A stretch of 64,000 bases of DNA from Rhabdonatronobacter sediminivivens (GCF_013415485.1 NZ_JACBXS010000002.1:109643-173642); one strand, 5' to 3'; shown: positions 21,322-30,183, counted from the first letter of the stretch. The notes: generated by a model from the sequence alone, not told the origin. A program made the numbers and translations.

Positions 21322-21981
21322 TCAGCGCGTGACCTCGGTCAGGCGTTTGGTCACATAGTCGGTCACATGGCCCAGCATGGGTTTCATGTGGCTTTCCTCA
21401 TCCCGGAAGAAATGGTCCGCGCCTTCGATCTGCGTATGGGTGATGGTGATTCCACGCTGTTCATGCAGCTTGGCCACCAGGGATTCAGTATCACGCGGCG
21501 GGGCGATCCGGTCGGCGGTGCCGTTGATGATCAGCCCCGACGCCGGGCAGGGCGCCAGAAAGCTGAAATCATACATGTTCGCCGGGGGGGAAACCGACAC
21601 GAACCCGGTGATGTCGGGGCGGCGCATCAGTAGTTGCATGCCGATCCAGGCGCCGAAGCTGAAGCCCGCAACCCAGCAGTGGCGGCTGTTCTGGTTTATG
21701 GCCTGCAGATAGTCCAGCGCCGCGGCGGCGTCTGACAGCTCGCCCACGCCCTGGTCGAATTCGCCCTGGCTGCGCCCGACGCCGCGGAAATTGAACCGCA
21801 ACACCGAAAACCCCATCTCGTAGAAGGCGTAATGCAGGTTGTAGACGATCTTGTTGTTCATCGTCCCGCCGAACTGCGGGTGGGGATGCAACACGATCGC
21901 CAACGGCGCATCGCGCTTTTCCTGCGGGTGGTAGCGGCCTTCCAGCCTGCCTTCGGGACCTGGGAAGATGACTTCTGGCAT
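21322..21981 (-). CDS. alpha/beta hydrolase, uncharacterised
   Basis: A 219-residue alpha/beta hydrolase of the short, lid-poor type. HPHPQFGGTMNNK near the start, RFNFRGVGRSQG, the nucleophile elbow GFSFGAWIG (Ser) and a late GADHFF (His) give a complete catalytic set. The Asp is likely in NGTADRIAP. It is divergent from iscR, an arrangement I associate with Rhodobacteraceae suf loci, but the substrate is unknown. No signal peptide is seen, so it is cytoplasmic. Confidence 0.82.
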   Translation of the reverse strand: MPEVIFPGPEGRLEGRYHPQEKRDAPLAIVLHPHPQFGGTMNNKIVYNLHYAFYEMGFSVLRFNFRGVGRSQGEFDQGVGELSDAAAALDYLQAINQNSRHCWVAGFSFGAWIGMQLLMRRPDITGFVSVSPPANMYDFSFLAPCPASGLIINGTADRIAPPRDTESLVAKLHEQRGITITHTQIEGADHFFRDEESHMKPMLGHVTDYVTKRLTEVTR

Positions 21982-22034
21982 GACGCGGGGAGCCTTTTTC
22001 TGCGCTTCGGGTCGGGTGAGACGGCGGCCTGGGC

Positions 22035-22073
22035 TTGACGCATATCCGCAATGGGATTTAGAATACTTCTAAA
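22035..22073 (+). promoter_or_regulatory. iscR-suf promoter overlapped by an Irr-box (ICE)-like operator
   Basis: TTGACG (22035-22040), an 18-base gap and TAGAAT (22059-22064) form a good sigma-70 type promoter. A perfect inverted repeat, TTTAGAA-TAC-TTCTAAA (22057-22073), covers the -10. This matches the iron control element recognised by Irr in alphaproteobacteria as I know it (TTTAGAA, three bases, TTCTAAA). Binding should block polymerase. The iscR ATG lies 134 bases downstream. Confidence 0.75.
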
Positions 22074-22207
22074 CTCGGGTCGCCCTCTGTCGGGCTTTCC
22101 GCAGTTAAGCTGCTGCGGGGCGCGCGTCAATGTCTTTGCAGGCAGCCCCGGGACCTGTGCCCGGTTCAGCGTGGTTTGGCCAGTGGTCTGGCGGCGGAGG
22201 ACGCAAG

Positions 22208-22666
22208 ATGAAGCTTTCGACCAAGGGGCGGTATGCGATGATCGCGCTGGTTGATCTGGCGCTGGCGCCCGAAGGGGAACTGGTCTCGCTCAATGAAATT
22301 GCGCGGCGGCAGAATGTGTCGCTGGCCTATCTGGAGCAACTCTTCGTGAAGCTGCGCCGCGCCGGGTTGGTCGACTCGGTGCGCGGACCGGGCGGTGGGT
22401 ATCGGCTGGCGCGGCCCGCCGATACCGTGCGGGTCTTCGATATCCTGGAGGCAGTGGATGAGACTGTCAGCGCCCTGGAATCGGGGGCCGGAGCGCGCGG
22501 CGCGGTGTCCGGATCGCGGGCGCAGTCGCTGTCGAACCGGTTGTGGGAGAGCCTGTCGGCGCATGTCTATGTGTTCCTGCACCAGACGCGACTGTCGGAT
22601 GTGGCGCAGAACGCATTGACGCCATGCCCGGCGGTTCCGACCCTGTTCGAACTGGTGGACGATTGA
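22208..22666 (+). CDS. iscR: Rrf2-family Fe-S regulator IscR, single-cysteine type
   Basis: A 152-residue Rrf2 winged-helix regulator (MKLSTKGRYAMIALVDLA start; recognition region NVSLAYLEQLF; wing GPGGGYRLA). The standard IscR carries three clustered cysteines at about 92-106 that ligate a 2Fe-2S cluster. Here that segment is ESGAGARGAVSGSRAQ without any cysteine, and the only Cys is about 140 in LTPCPAVP. Rhodobacter sphaeroides IscR is reported to be of this unusual type. The ATG at 22208 is where the Rrf2 fold begins. It opens the suf operon and presumably regulates it. Confidence 0.93.
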   Translation: MKLSTKGRYAMIALVDLALAPEGELVSLNEIARRQNVSLAYLEQLFVKLRRAGLVDSVRGPGGGYRLARPADTVRVFDILEAVDETVSALESGAGARGAVSGSRAQSLSNRLWESLSAHVYVFLHQTRLSDVAQNALTPCPAVPTLFELVDD

Positions 22667-22676
22667 GCGGACGGCG

Positions 22677-22743
22677 CCGGGGGGGCGCTGCCCCCGTCCC
22701 CGCGTTGCGGGGACTCCCCCGGGATATTTTGGCAAGGATGAAG
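22677..22743 (+). repeat. intergenic double-hairpin repeat, copy A
   Basis: Between iscR and the desulfurase: a GGGGGCGCTGCCCCC hairpin, a GTCCCCGC-GTT-GCGGGGAC hairpin, then CCCCCGGGATATTTT and GGCAAGGATGAAG. The same order of parts recurs at copies B to E. It lies inside an operon, so it may act as an RNA processing or attenuation element. Confidence 0.7.
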
Positions 22744-22766
22744 TTGCGATCCGGGATAGGGGACTG

Positions 22767-23813
22767 ATGGGACGGGTCTATCTGGACTGGAATGCCACGG
22801 CACCGCTGCGCGTTGAAGCGCGCGCGGCAATGCTGGCGGCCATGGATGTCGTGGGGAATCCGTCTTCGGTCCATGCCGAAGGGCGCGCGGCGCGCGGGAT
22901 CATCGAGCGGGCGCGGGCACAGGTGGCGGCGGCGCTGGGGGCGGATGGGGCGGATATCGTGTTCACCTCGGGCGCGACCGAAGCGGCGGCGCTGGCTCTG
23001 GCGGGGCGCGGGTTGGTTGGCGCGCCACTGGAACATGATGCGGTGCGGTGCTGGATCGATCCGGTGCTGGCGGTGGGTGCCGGGGGGCAGGTGACGGTGC
23101 CTGACCCCGGGCGGGCGACGTTGCAATTGGCCAATTCGGAGACCGGGGTTGTGCAGTCCGCATTGCCCGAGGGGCTGGCTGTCAGTGACCTGACGCAGGC
23201 CTTTGGCAAGATCCCGCTGGCGTTCAACTGGCTGGGCTGCGCGGCGGCCCTGGTGTCGGCGCACAAGTTGGGCGGGCCGAAGGGGATCGGTGCGCTGGTG
23301 CTGCGCCCGGGGCTTGACCTGAGCGCGCAGATCCGCGGCGGCGGGCAGGAACAGGGGCGCCGGGCGGGCACCGAGAATGTCATCGGCATTGCCGGTTTCG
23401 GGGCGGCGGCGGCGGCGGCGGCGCGGGATCTGGACAACGGGGTCTGGGATGGTGTGGCGGAAATTAGAAATATTCTAGAAAAAGCACTGGACGCTGATAG
23501 CCCGATGACTATTTTTATCGGGAATTCAGGGCCGCGCTTGCCCAACACCCTGTGCTTTGCCACGCCGGGATGGAAGGCCGAGACACAGGTGATGGCGATG
23601 GACCTGGCGGGGTTTGCCATTTCGGCGGGCTCGGCCTGTTCCTCGGGGAAGGTGCGGACCAGCCCGGTGCTGGGGGCCATGGGATATGCCGACGATGTGG
23701 CGGGTTCGGCGATCCGGGTTTCGTTGGGGCCGGGGGTCACACAGGACGATGTGCTGCGCTTCGCCGAGGCGTGGGGCAAACAGGAGCGGCGCTTTCGGGC
23801 GCGCGCTGCATAG
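22767..23813 (+). CDS. cysteine desulfurase (NifS/IscS-like)
   Basis: A 348-residue PLP class-V aminotransferase-fold protein that would transfer sulfur from cysteine to the Suf scaffold. It has the IscS-type start [25 protein letters not shown], the PLP lysine in [10 protein letters not shown] (about 167) and the catalytic cysteine loop [10 protein letters not shown] (about 291). It is distinct from the SufS-type desulfurase at the operon end, so the operon has two sulfur donors. Codons at 23460-23482 are markedly AT-rich (ATT AGA AAT ATT CTA) and contain an Irr-box-like palindrome. Confidence 0.9.
   Translation: MGRVYLDWNATAPLRVEARAAMLAAMDVVGNPSSVHAEGRAARGIIERARAQVAAALGADGADIVFTSGATEAAALALAGRGLVGAPLEHDAVRCWIDPVLAVGAGGQVTVPDPGRATLQLANSETGVVQSALPEGLAVSDLTQAFGKIPLAFNWLGCAAALVSAHKLGGPKGIGALVLRPGLDLSAQIRGGGQEQGRRAGTENVIGIAGFGAAAAAAARDLDNGVWDGVAEIRNILEKALDADSPMTIFIGNSGPRLPNTLCFATPGWKAETQVMAMDLAGFAISAGSACSSGKVRTSPVLGAMGYADDVAGSAIRVSLGPGVTQDDVLRFAEAWGKQERRFRARAA
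23463..23479 (+). promoter_or_regulatory. Irr-box-like inverted repeat inside the desulfurase gene
   Basis: ATTAGAA-ATA-TTCTAGA matches 12 of 14 fixed positions of the iron control element at the operon promoter and has the same 3-base spacing. It lies in coding sequence and is built from codons rare in this genome (AGA, CTA). A TAGAAT-like -10 can be read on the minus strand, but no good -35 is seen. Confidence 0.5.
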
Positions 23814-23854
23814 AGGATCGGCGCCTGGCGCTGAAACGGAGAATGGGGATCGAA

Positions 23855-25375
23855 ATGGCTGCTTTGGACAATGCCACGGAAGTACGTGAGGGCGTCGACC
23901 GCGAAACGGTGGAGACCGTGCGCTCGATGTCGGGCACCTACAAGCATGGCTGGGAAACCGATATCGAGATGGAGTTCGCCCCCAAGGGCTTGAACGAGGA
24001 TATCGTGCGGCTGATCTCGGAAAAGAATGACGAGCCGGAGTGGATGACCGAGTGGCGGCTGGAGGCGTATCGGCGCTGGCTGACCATGGAATCGCCGGAC
24101 TGGGCCATGCTGGACATCCCCCCGATCGATTATCAGGAGCAATATTACTACGCCAAGCCCAAGTCGATGGTGGAAAAGCCCAAATCGCTGGACGAGGTGG
24201 ACCCCAAGCTGCTGGAAACCTATGAGAAACTGGGCATCCCGCTGCGCGAGCAGATGGTTCTGGCCGGGGTCGAGGGGGCCGAGGTGGCCGATGAACGCAA
24301 GGTGGCTGTGGATGCGGTGTTCGACAGCGTCAGCCTGGGCACCACGTTCAAGGATGAACTGGCCAAGGCGGGCGTGATCTTCTGCTCGATCTCGGAGGCT
24401 GTGCGCGAGCATCCGGAGCTGGTGAAGCGGTATCTGGGCTCGGTGGTGCCGCAGGGCGACAACTATTTCGCGGCTCTGAATTCGGCGGTGTTCTCGGACG
24501 GGTCCTTTGTCTATGTGCCCGCCGGGGTGCGCTGCCCGATGGAGCTGTCCACCTATTTCCGCATCAACGCCGAAAACACCGGCCAGTTCGAACGCACGCT
24601 GATCATTGCCGAAAAAGGCGCCTATGTCAGCTACCTGGAGGGCTGCACCGCGCCGAAGCGTGACACCCATCAGCTGCATGCTGCGGTGGTGGAGATCGTG
24701 GTTCTGGAAGATGCCGAGGTGAAGTATTCCACCGTCCAGAACTGGTATCCGGGCGATGAGGAAGGCCGCGGCGGGATCTACAATTTCGTCACCAAGCGCG
24801 CCGATTGCCGCGAGGACCGCGCCAAGGTGATGTGGACGCAGGTGGAAACCGGTAGCGCGGTGACATGGAAATACCCGTCCTGTATCCTGCGCGGGGATGA
24901 TACCCAGGGTGAGTTCTATTCGATCGCCATCACCAACAACCACCAGCAGGCCGATACCGGCACCAAGATGATCCATCTGGGCAAGAACTCCAAAAGCCGG
25001 ATCGTGTCGAAGGGGATCAGTGCCGGATTTGCGCAGAACACCTATCGCGGGCTGGTAACCATGCATCCGAAGGCGTTGAATTCGCGCAACTATACCCAGT
25101 GCGACAGCCTTCTGATCGGCGACCGCTGCGGGGCGCACACGGTGCCTTACATCGAGGTGAAGAACGCCTCCAGCCGTGTGGAGCATGAGGCGACGACCTC
25201 GAAGGTCGATGACGATCAGCTGTTCTATTGCCGCTCACGCGGGATGGATGAGGAAGAGGCGGTTGCGCTGGTGGTCAACGGGTTCTGCCGCGAGGTGCTG
25301 CAGGCGCTGCCGATGGAGTTTGCCATGGAAGCGCAGGCGCTGGTGGCGATCAGCCTGGAAGGGTCGGTAGGGTGA
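23855..25375 (+). CDS. sufB: Fe-S cluster assembly scaffold SufB
   Basis: A 506-residue SufB, the main scaffold protein of the SufBCD complex. Family blocks are clear: [22 protein letters not shown], the beta-helix core, [37 protein letters not shown], and NCRS-like [15 protein letters not shown]. Cysteine-rich positions expected to take sulfur are retained. Translation probably starts at 23855 ([10 protein letters not shown]); an in-frame ATG four codons earlier at 23843 is also possible. It ends in a GTGA overlap with the next small gene. Confidence 0.96.
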   Translation: MAALDNATEVREGVDRETVETVRSMSGTYKHGWETDIEMEFAPKGLNEDIVRLISEKNDEPEWMTEWRLEAYRRWLTMESPDWAMLDIPPIDYQEQYYYAKPKSMVEKPKSLDEVDPKLLETYEKLGIPLREQMVLAGVEGAEVADERKVAVDAVFDSVSLGTTFKDELAKAGVIFCSISEAVREHPELVKRYLGSVVPQGDNYFAALNSAVFSDGSFVYVPAGVRCPMELSTYFRINAENTGQFERTLIIAEKGAYVSYLEGCTAPKRDTHQLHAAVVEIVVLEDAEVKYSTVQNWYPGDEEGRGGIYNFVTKRADCREDRAKVMWTQVETGSAVTWKYPSCILRGDDTQGEFYSIAITNNHQQADTGTKMIHLGKNSKSRIVSKGISAGFAQNTYRGLVTMHPKALNSRNYTQCDSLLIGDRCGAHTVPYIEVKNASSRVEHEATTSKVDDDQLFYCRSRGMDEEEAVALVVNGFCREVLQALPMEFAMEAQALVAISLEGSVG

Positions 25376-25614
25376 TCGCGATGCTGCGTGATCTGCTGGC
25401 AAATCTGCCGGGTGACCTGCAGCGCGGAATGCGCGCTGACCCGCGGGCATTGATGACCGGCAAGCTGGCGGCGCTGGCAGTATCGGCGCCGATCATCATC
25501 GGTCTGGCGCTGTTCACGCCGGCCGGTGTGCTGGGGGGTGTTGCTGTCGGGGCCATTATCCAGTTGGGTCTGGGCTGGGCCATCGCCGGGCGCGACATGC
25601 GTATCAATCGCTGA
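25372..25614 (+). CDS. small membrane protein inside the suf operon
   Basis: An 80-residue protein that I do not recognise. After a short amphipathic N-terminus ([13 protein letters not shown]) it has a long hydrophobic stretch from about 31 to 70 ([17 protein letters not shown], then a Gly-rich second helix), so one hairpin of two transmembrane helices is likely. The GTG at 25372 overlaps the sufB stop (GTGA), implying coupled translation; an ATG at 25381 is the alternative. Position between sufB and sufC suggests a conserved accessory gene, but no function can be claimed. Confidence 0.7.
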   Translation: MIAMLRDLLANLPGDLQRGMRADPRALMTGKLAALAVSAPIIIGLALFTPAGVLGGVAVGAIIQLGLGWAIAGRDMRINR

Positions 25615-25673
25615 GACAAGACGGAATTCGAGAACGAACACGGCCGCTGTGCGGCTCTGAGGGGATGTGAAAA

Positions 25674-26429
25674 ATGCTGAATATCAAGAATCTGCACGCT
25701 GAACTTGAAGAAGACACCGAGGTCAAGATCCTCCACGGTGTGGATCTGGACGTGAAGGCGGGCGAAGTGCACGCGATCATGGGGCCGAATGGCTCGGGCA
25801 AGTCGACGCTGGGCTATGTGCTGTCAGGGCGTGACGGGTATGAGGTCACCGAAGGCTCGGCCACGCTCGACGGTGTGGACTTGCTGGATATGGAACCCGA
25901 GGAGCGGGCCGCGGCGGGCCTGTTCCTGGCGTTTCAATATCCGGTGGAAATCCCCGGCGTGGGCAACATGACCTTCATGCGCACGGCGGTGAACGCGCAG
26001 CGCAAGGCCCGCGGCCAGGAGGAGCTTTCGGCAGGCGATTTCCTCAAGCTGGTGCGCGCCAGGGCCAAGGACCTCAAGATCGACGCCGAGATGCTGAAGC
26101 GCCCGGTCAATGTCGGCTTTTCGGGCGGTGAGAAGAAGCGCAACGAAATCCTGCAGATGGCGCTGCTGGAGCCGAAGATGTGTGTCCTGGACGAGACCGA
26201 CTCGGGGCTGGATGTGGACGCCATGAAGCTGGTGTCGGACGGGGTGAATGCGCTGCGGGACGAAGGCCGCGCGTTTCTGGTCATCACCCATTACCAGCGC
26301 CTGCTGAATCACATCAAACCGGATGTGGTGCACATCATGTCCCAGGGCCGGATCATCCGCTCTGGCGGCCCTGAACTGGCGATGGAGGTCGAGGAGCAGG
26401 GCTACGGCGATATTCTGGAGGCGGTCTGA
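25674..26429 (+). CDS. sufC: Suf complex ATPase SufC
   Basis: A 251-residue ABC-type ATPase that powers the SufBCD scaffold rather than transport. Walker A is GPNGSGKST, the family insertion FLAFQYPVEIPGV is present, the ABC signature is NVGFSGGEKKRNE, and Walker B runs CVLDETDSGLD. The late THYQRLL holds the H-loop. It ends one base into sufD (TGATG overlap), so SufC and SufD are made together. Confidence 0.97.
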   Translation: MLNIKNLHAELEEDTEVKILHGVDLDVKAGEVHAIMGPNGSGKSTLGYVLSGRDGYEVTEGSATLDGVDLLDMEPEERAAAGLFLAFQYPVEIPGVGNMTFMRTAVNAQRKARGQEELSAGDFLKLVRARAKDLKIDAEMLKRPVNVGFSGGEKKRNEILQMALLEPKMCVLDETDSGLDVDAMKLVSDGVNALRDEGRAFLVITHYQRLLNHIKPDVVHIMSQGRIIRSGGPELAMEVEEQGYGDILEAV

Positions 26430-27733
26430 TGGTATTCCCGCGACAGAAACTTCTGGCCCAGAAGCGCGAAGCCGCCGAGGCCAGGCTTGCGCCGCTGGCG
26501 CTGCCTGCGGGCGGCAAATGGATCACCACCGCACGTGAGGACGCAAAGGCACGGCTGTCTGCCATGGGGCTGCCCGTGCGGCGTGACGAATACTGGAAGT
26601 ACACGGACCCGGCTTCGCTGGTCCAGGCAGAGGCGCCTGCGGCCGCACTTTTTGATGACAGCGATGAGTCAGAGGTATTTGACACGCTGGACCCGCTGAA
26701 GATCGTTTTCGTGGATGGGGTGTTTGACCCGGAAGCTTCGGACGATCTGGCGATGGAGGGCGTGGAGATCGCGCTTCTGTCCGAAGCCGCCAAGGCCGAT
26801 CTGCACTGGGCGCGCGATCTTTACGGCGCGCTTGAAGCCGACGGTCAAAGCCCGGTGGAGCGCCCCCTGGCAATCTTCAACACCGCTTTTGCCGCCGAAG
26901 GTGTGCTGATCCGTGCCACGGGCCAGGCCGCGCGCAAGATCTCCTTGATCTATCGGCGCCGCGATGCGGGTGCGGATGTGCTGCTGCATCATGTGGTCAA
27001 GGTCGAAGCCGGGGCCGAGGTGACCGTGCTGGAACATGGCCCCGCGGGCGCACGGTTCAACCAGGTCATGGAGGTGGATGTGGCCGATGGCGCCACATTG
27101 CACCATGTGCGCGCGCAGGGCCGCGACCATGAGCGCCGCACGGCGGCGCATCTCTTCGCGCGGATGGGTGAACGGTCGGTGTTCAAGTCCTTCACCCTGA
27201 CCGCCAATGGCGCCATGGTCCGCAACGAGGCGGTGATCTGGCTCAATGGCAAGGGCGGTGTGGCGCATATCGCCGGGGCAACCGTGGGCGAGGGCGCGTT
27301 CCACCATGATGACACCGTGTTCATCACCCATGCCGCGCCGGATTGCGAAAGCCGCCAGGTGTTCAAGAAGGTTCTGCGGCATGGCGCCGTCGGGGTTTTT
27401 CAGGGCAAGATCCTGGTGAAGCAGCCCGCGCAATTGACCGATGGCTATCAGATCAGCCAGGCATTGCTGCTGGATGAGAACGCGCAATTCCTGGCCAAGC
27501 CCGAACTGGAAATCTATGCCGATGACGTGAAGTGCAGCCATGGGTCGACCTCGGGCGAGATTGATCCGGTGTCGCTGTTCTATCTGCGCGCGCGCGGCAT
27601 ACCCGAGGATCAGGCGAAACTTCTGCTGGTTCTCGCCTTTCTGGCCGAGGCGCTTGACGAGATCGAGGATCCGGACCTGGCCGACGATCTGCGCCCGCGG
27701 ATCGAGACCTGGCTGCGGCGTCGGTCCGGCTGA
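26429..27733 (+). CDS. sufD: Fe-S cluster assembly protein SufD
   Basis: A 434-residue SufB paralogue forming the SufBC2D complex. The N-terminal helical part has RRDEYWKYTDP. The beta-helix core contains the SufD-type CSHGSTSGEIDPVSLFYLRARG near the C-terminus with the conserved His. It shares the sufC stop (TGATG). The downstream 132 bp contains repeat copy B, which may separate this part of the operon from the Yip1 genes. Confidence 0.95.
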   Translation: MVFPRQKLLAQKREAAEARLAPLALPAGGKWITTAREDAKARLSAMGLPVRRDEYWKYTDPASLVQAEAPAAALFDDSDESEVFDTLDPLKIVFVDGVFDPEASDDLAMEGVEIALLSEAAKADLHWARDLYGALEADGQSPVERPLAIFNTAFAAEGVLIRATGQAARKISLIYRRRDAGADVLLHHVVKVEAGAEVTVLEHGPAGARFNQVMEVDVADGATLHHVRAQGRDHERRTAAHLFARMGERSVFKSFTLTANGAMVRNEAVIWLNGKGGVAHIAGATVGEGAFHHDDTVFITHAAPDCESRQVFKKVLRHGAVGVFQGKILVKQPAQLTDGYQISQALLLDENAQFLAKPELEIYADDVKCSHGSTSGEIDPVSLFYLRARGIPEDQAKLLLVLAFLAEALDEIEDPDLADDLRPRIETWLRRRSG

Positions 27734-27750
27734 GGCGCGCATGGGCAAGC

Positions 27751-27823
27751 GGGGGATCGGGGCTGCCGCCCCCGCCGCCCCGTTGGGGCGGCTCCCCCGC
27801 GCGTATTTTTGGCAAGATGAAGC
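27751..27823 (+). repeat. intergenic double-hairpin repeat, copy B
   Basis: Between sufD and the first Yip1 gene: GGGGGATCGGGGCTGCC, then the hairpin GCCGCCCC-GTT-GGGGCGGC, then TCCCCCGCGCG, TATTTTT and GGCAAGATGAAG. The order and the ending agree with copy A in the same operon. Confidence 0.7.
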
Positions 27824-27865
27824 CGGCAGGTCGCGCGCAAGCGAACCGGATCAGGTAGGGGCGCA

Positions 27866-28357
27866 GTGTCAATAACGCTGAACATTCTGGCCAGTTATCG
27901 CCGTCCGCGGCGGGTGTTTCGCGGGCTTCTGGCGCAGGGGCGGCGCGAGGACCGGGCGTTGATGTATCTGATGGTCAGCTGTCTGCTGTTATTCGTGGCG
28001 CAATGGCCGCGTCTGATGCGCGAGGCCGAAGCCGGCGGCGAGGTTCCTTTCCAGGCGCTGTTGGCCGGAGCGCTTTTTGGGTGGTTGTTCGTGGCGCCGT
28101 TGGTTTTCTTTGGCATTGCAGCGCTGTTGCATCTGGTCCTGCGGGCGCTGCGGCAGCCCAGCAGTTGGCACGGGGCGCGGGCGGTTCTGTTCTGGTCGCT
28201 GCTGTCGATCTCTCCGTTGATGCTGTTCCATGGGCTGCTTCTGGGCTATGCCGGGCCGGTTGCCGGGGCGAACGTGGTGGGGTTTGTGGTCCTTGGCGCT
28301 TTCCTCTACATACTCATCCAGGGTCTGCGGGAACTGGCTGCAGATACAACCGGCTGA
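27866..28357 (+). CDS. Yip1-family membrane protein (first of two)
   Basis: A 163-residue integral membrane protein starting at GTG. Four to five hydrophobic helices are visible (LMYLMVSCLLLFVAQW, LLAGALFGWLFVAPLVFFGI, AVLFWSLLSISPLMLFHGLL, VVGFVVLGAFLYILI). This pattern, and pairing with a second similar gene, fits the bacterial Yip1/YIP1 family, whose role is not established. It lies between sufD and sufS on the same strand. It ends 13 bases before the second Yip1 gene. Confidence 0.72.
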   Translation: MSITLNILASYRRPRRVFRGLLAQGRREDRALMYLMVSCLLLFVAQWPRLMREAEAGGEVPFQALLAGALFGWLFVAPLVFFGIAALLHLVLRALRQPSSWHGARAVLFWSLLSISPLMLFHGLLLGYAGPVAGANVVGFVVLGAFLYILIQGLRELAADTTG

Positions 28358-28370
28358 GATGGAATCGTCC

Positions 28371-28958
28371 ATGGAACTGAATGCTGCCTTCCTGCGTGCG
28401 ATGCTGCGCGAAACCCTGTCCAACCCGCAGGAGGCGGCGCGCAAGCTGATCGCCATCAACCCGCCGATGGAGGCCCGCTGGCTGGCGCTGGCGGTGGTGG
28501 TGGTGCTGAGCGTGCTTCTGGGGCAGGCCAGCGTGCTTTTGATGGCCGGGAGCGATGCGCCCTTCGTGATGGGTGTTGGCGCCTCGGCGATTGTGCAGGG
28601 CGGTGCGCTGCTCATGGTGGTCTATGCGGCCCATGCGGTGGGGCGGATGTTCGGCGGCAGCGGGTCCTTTCCGGATGCGGTTCTGCTGGTCAGCTGGCTG
28701 CAGTTCATGATGGTTGTGTTGCAGGTGATCCAGGTGGCCGCGCTGGTGCTGGTGCCGCCGCTGTCGGGGATGATCGGGATCATCGCGATCACGTTGTTTC
28801 TGTGGGTGCTGACGAATTTCGTGGCCGCGCTACATGGCTTCACAAGCCTGGGGAAGGTGTTCGGGATGATCCTTGTCACCTTCATGGCGATCGCGTTTGT
28901 GGTGGCGTTTCTGCTGGCGCTGCTGGGAATTCAGGGACCGGGGATGGTCGATGCTTGA
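28371..28958 (+). CDS. Yip1-family membrane protein (second of two)
   Basis: A 195-residue membrane protein with a soluble start (MELNAAFLRAMLRETLSNPQ) followed by about five hydrophobic helices. The stretch ETLSNPQEAARKLIA before the first helix is typical of Yip1 proteins. The ATG at 28371 has GGAA seven bases upstream; an in-frame ATG at 28359 is possible. Its last codons overlap the sufS start (ATGCTTGA), so it is coupled to sufS. A link to Fe-S assembly is only suggested by position. Confidence 0.75.
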   Translation: MELNAAFLRAMLRETLSNPQEAARKLIAINPPMEARWLALAVVVVLSVLLGQASVLLMAGSDAPFVMGVGASAIVQGGALLMVVYAAHAVGRMFGGSGSFPDAVLLVSWLQFMMVVLQVIQVAALVLVPPLSGMIGIIAITLFLWVLTNFVAALHGFTSLGKVFGMILVTFMAIAFVVAFLLALLGIQGPGMVDA

Positions 28959-30171
28959 TGTGGAACGGATACGCGGGGATTTTCCGATCCTGCACCGGCA
29001 GGTGAACGGCAAGCCACTGGTCTATCTGGACAATGGTGCCTCGGCCCAGAAGCCGCAGGTGGTGATCGACGCCGTCACCCGCGCCTATGCCGAGGAATAT
29101 TCCAATGTCCACCGTGGTCTGCACTATCTGTCCAACCTGGCGACCGACAAGTATGAGGCCGTGCGCGGCACGCTTGCGCGCTTCCTGGGCGCCCCGCATG
29201 AGGATGAGGTGATCTATACCACCGGGACCACGCAGGGCATCAATCTGGTGGCCTATGGCTGGGCCATGCCGCGGTTTGAGCCGGGGGATGAGATCGTGCT
29301 GTCCATCATGGAGCATCACGCCAATATCGTGCCCTGGCATTTCCTGCGTGAGCGGCAGGGCGCGGTGCTGAAATGGGTGGATGTGGACGCCAATGGCGTG
29401 CTGGACCCGCAGGCGGTGATCGACGCCATCGGCCCGCGCACGAAGCTGGTCGCCGTGACCCATATGTCCAATGTGCTGGGCACGGTGGTGGATGTGGCGG
29501 CCATCTGTGCAGGCGCGCGTGAAAAGGGCGTGCCGGTGCTGGTGGATGGGTCGCAGGCCGCCGTGCATATGCCGGTGAATGTGGCACAGATCGGATGTGA
29601 TTTCTACGCCGTGACCGGGCACAAGCTTTATGGCCCCTCGGCCTCGGGGGCGATCTGGATCGCGCGCGAACGGCAGGCCGAGATGCGCCCCTTCATCGGC
29701 GGCGGCGACATGATCCGCGAGGTTACGCGCGACACCGTCACCTATAATGACCCGCCGCACAAGTTCGAGGCCGGGACCCCCGGGATCGTCCAGCAGATCG
29801 GTCTGGGGGTGGCGCTGGACTACATGATGGCGCATGGCATGGAGGCCATTGCCGCCCATGAGGCCGATCTGCGGGACTATGCGCAGGCGCGGCTCTCGGG
29901 GCTGAACTGGCTGAATGTGCAGGGGAATGCGCCGGGCAAGGGCGCGATCTTCAGCTTCACGCTGGAAGGGGCGGCCCATGCGCATGACATCTCCACCGTG
30001 CTGGACAAGAAGGGCATTGCGGTGCGCGCGGGACAGCATTGCGCAGCGCCGCTGATGGATCACATGGGGGTGTCGGCCACCTGCCGCGCCTCCTTCGCCA
30101 TGTACAACACCCGGGCCGAGGTGGACGCGCTGGTCGATGCGCTGGAGCTGTGCCACGAATTGTTCGCCTGA
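28951..30171 (+). CDS. sufS: cysteine desulfurase SufS
   Basis: A 406-residue group-II cysteine desulfurase, supplying sulfur to SufB, usually through SufE. The start is typical (IRGDFPILHRQVNGKPLVYLD). TTGTTQGINLVAY binds PLP phosphate, the PLP lysine is in VTGHKLYGPSASG and the catalytic Cys is in RAGQHCAAPLM. No sufE is present in this window. The ATG at 28951 overlaps the upstream stop by 8 bp; the longer frame from 28873 is a shadow. Confidence 0.95.
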   Translation: MLDVERIRGDFPILHRQVNGKPLVYLDNGASAQKPQVVIDAVTRAYAEEYSNVHRGLHYLSNLATDKYEAVRGTLARFLGAPHEDEVIYTTGTTQGINLVAYGWAMPRFEPGDEIVLSIMEHHANIVPWHFLRERQGAVLKWVDVDANGVLDPQAVIDAIGPRTKLVAVTHMSNVLGTVVDVAAICAGAREKGVPVLVDGSQAAVHMPVNVAQIGCDFYAVTGHKLYGPSASGAIWIARERQAEMRPFIGGGDMIREVTRDTVTYNDPPHKFEAGTPGIVQQIGLGVALDYMMAHGMEAIAAHEADLRDYAQARLSGLNWLNVQGNAPGKGAIFSFTLEGAAHAHDISTVLDKKGIAVRAGQHCAAPLMDHMGVSATCRASFAMYNTRAEVDALVDALELCHELFA

Positions 30172-30183
30172 AGGGGGCTGCCG

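Noticed and set aside
23402..23424. GCG trinucleotide run in the desulfurase gene
   Set aside because: It simply encodes an alanine tract in a GC-rich gene. No sign of a contingency or slippage function was seen.
22778..25186. An 802-codon minus-strand open frame opposite the desulfurase and sufB
   Set aside because: It has the same shadow composition and no recognisable motifs. The plus-strand genes are certain.
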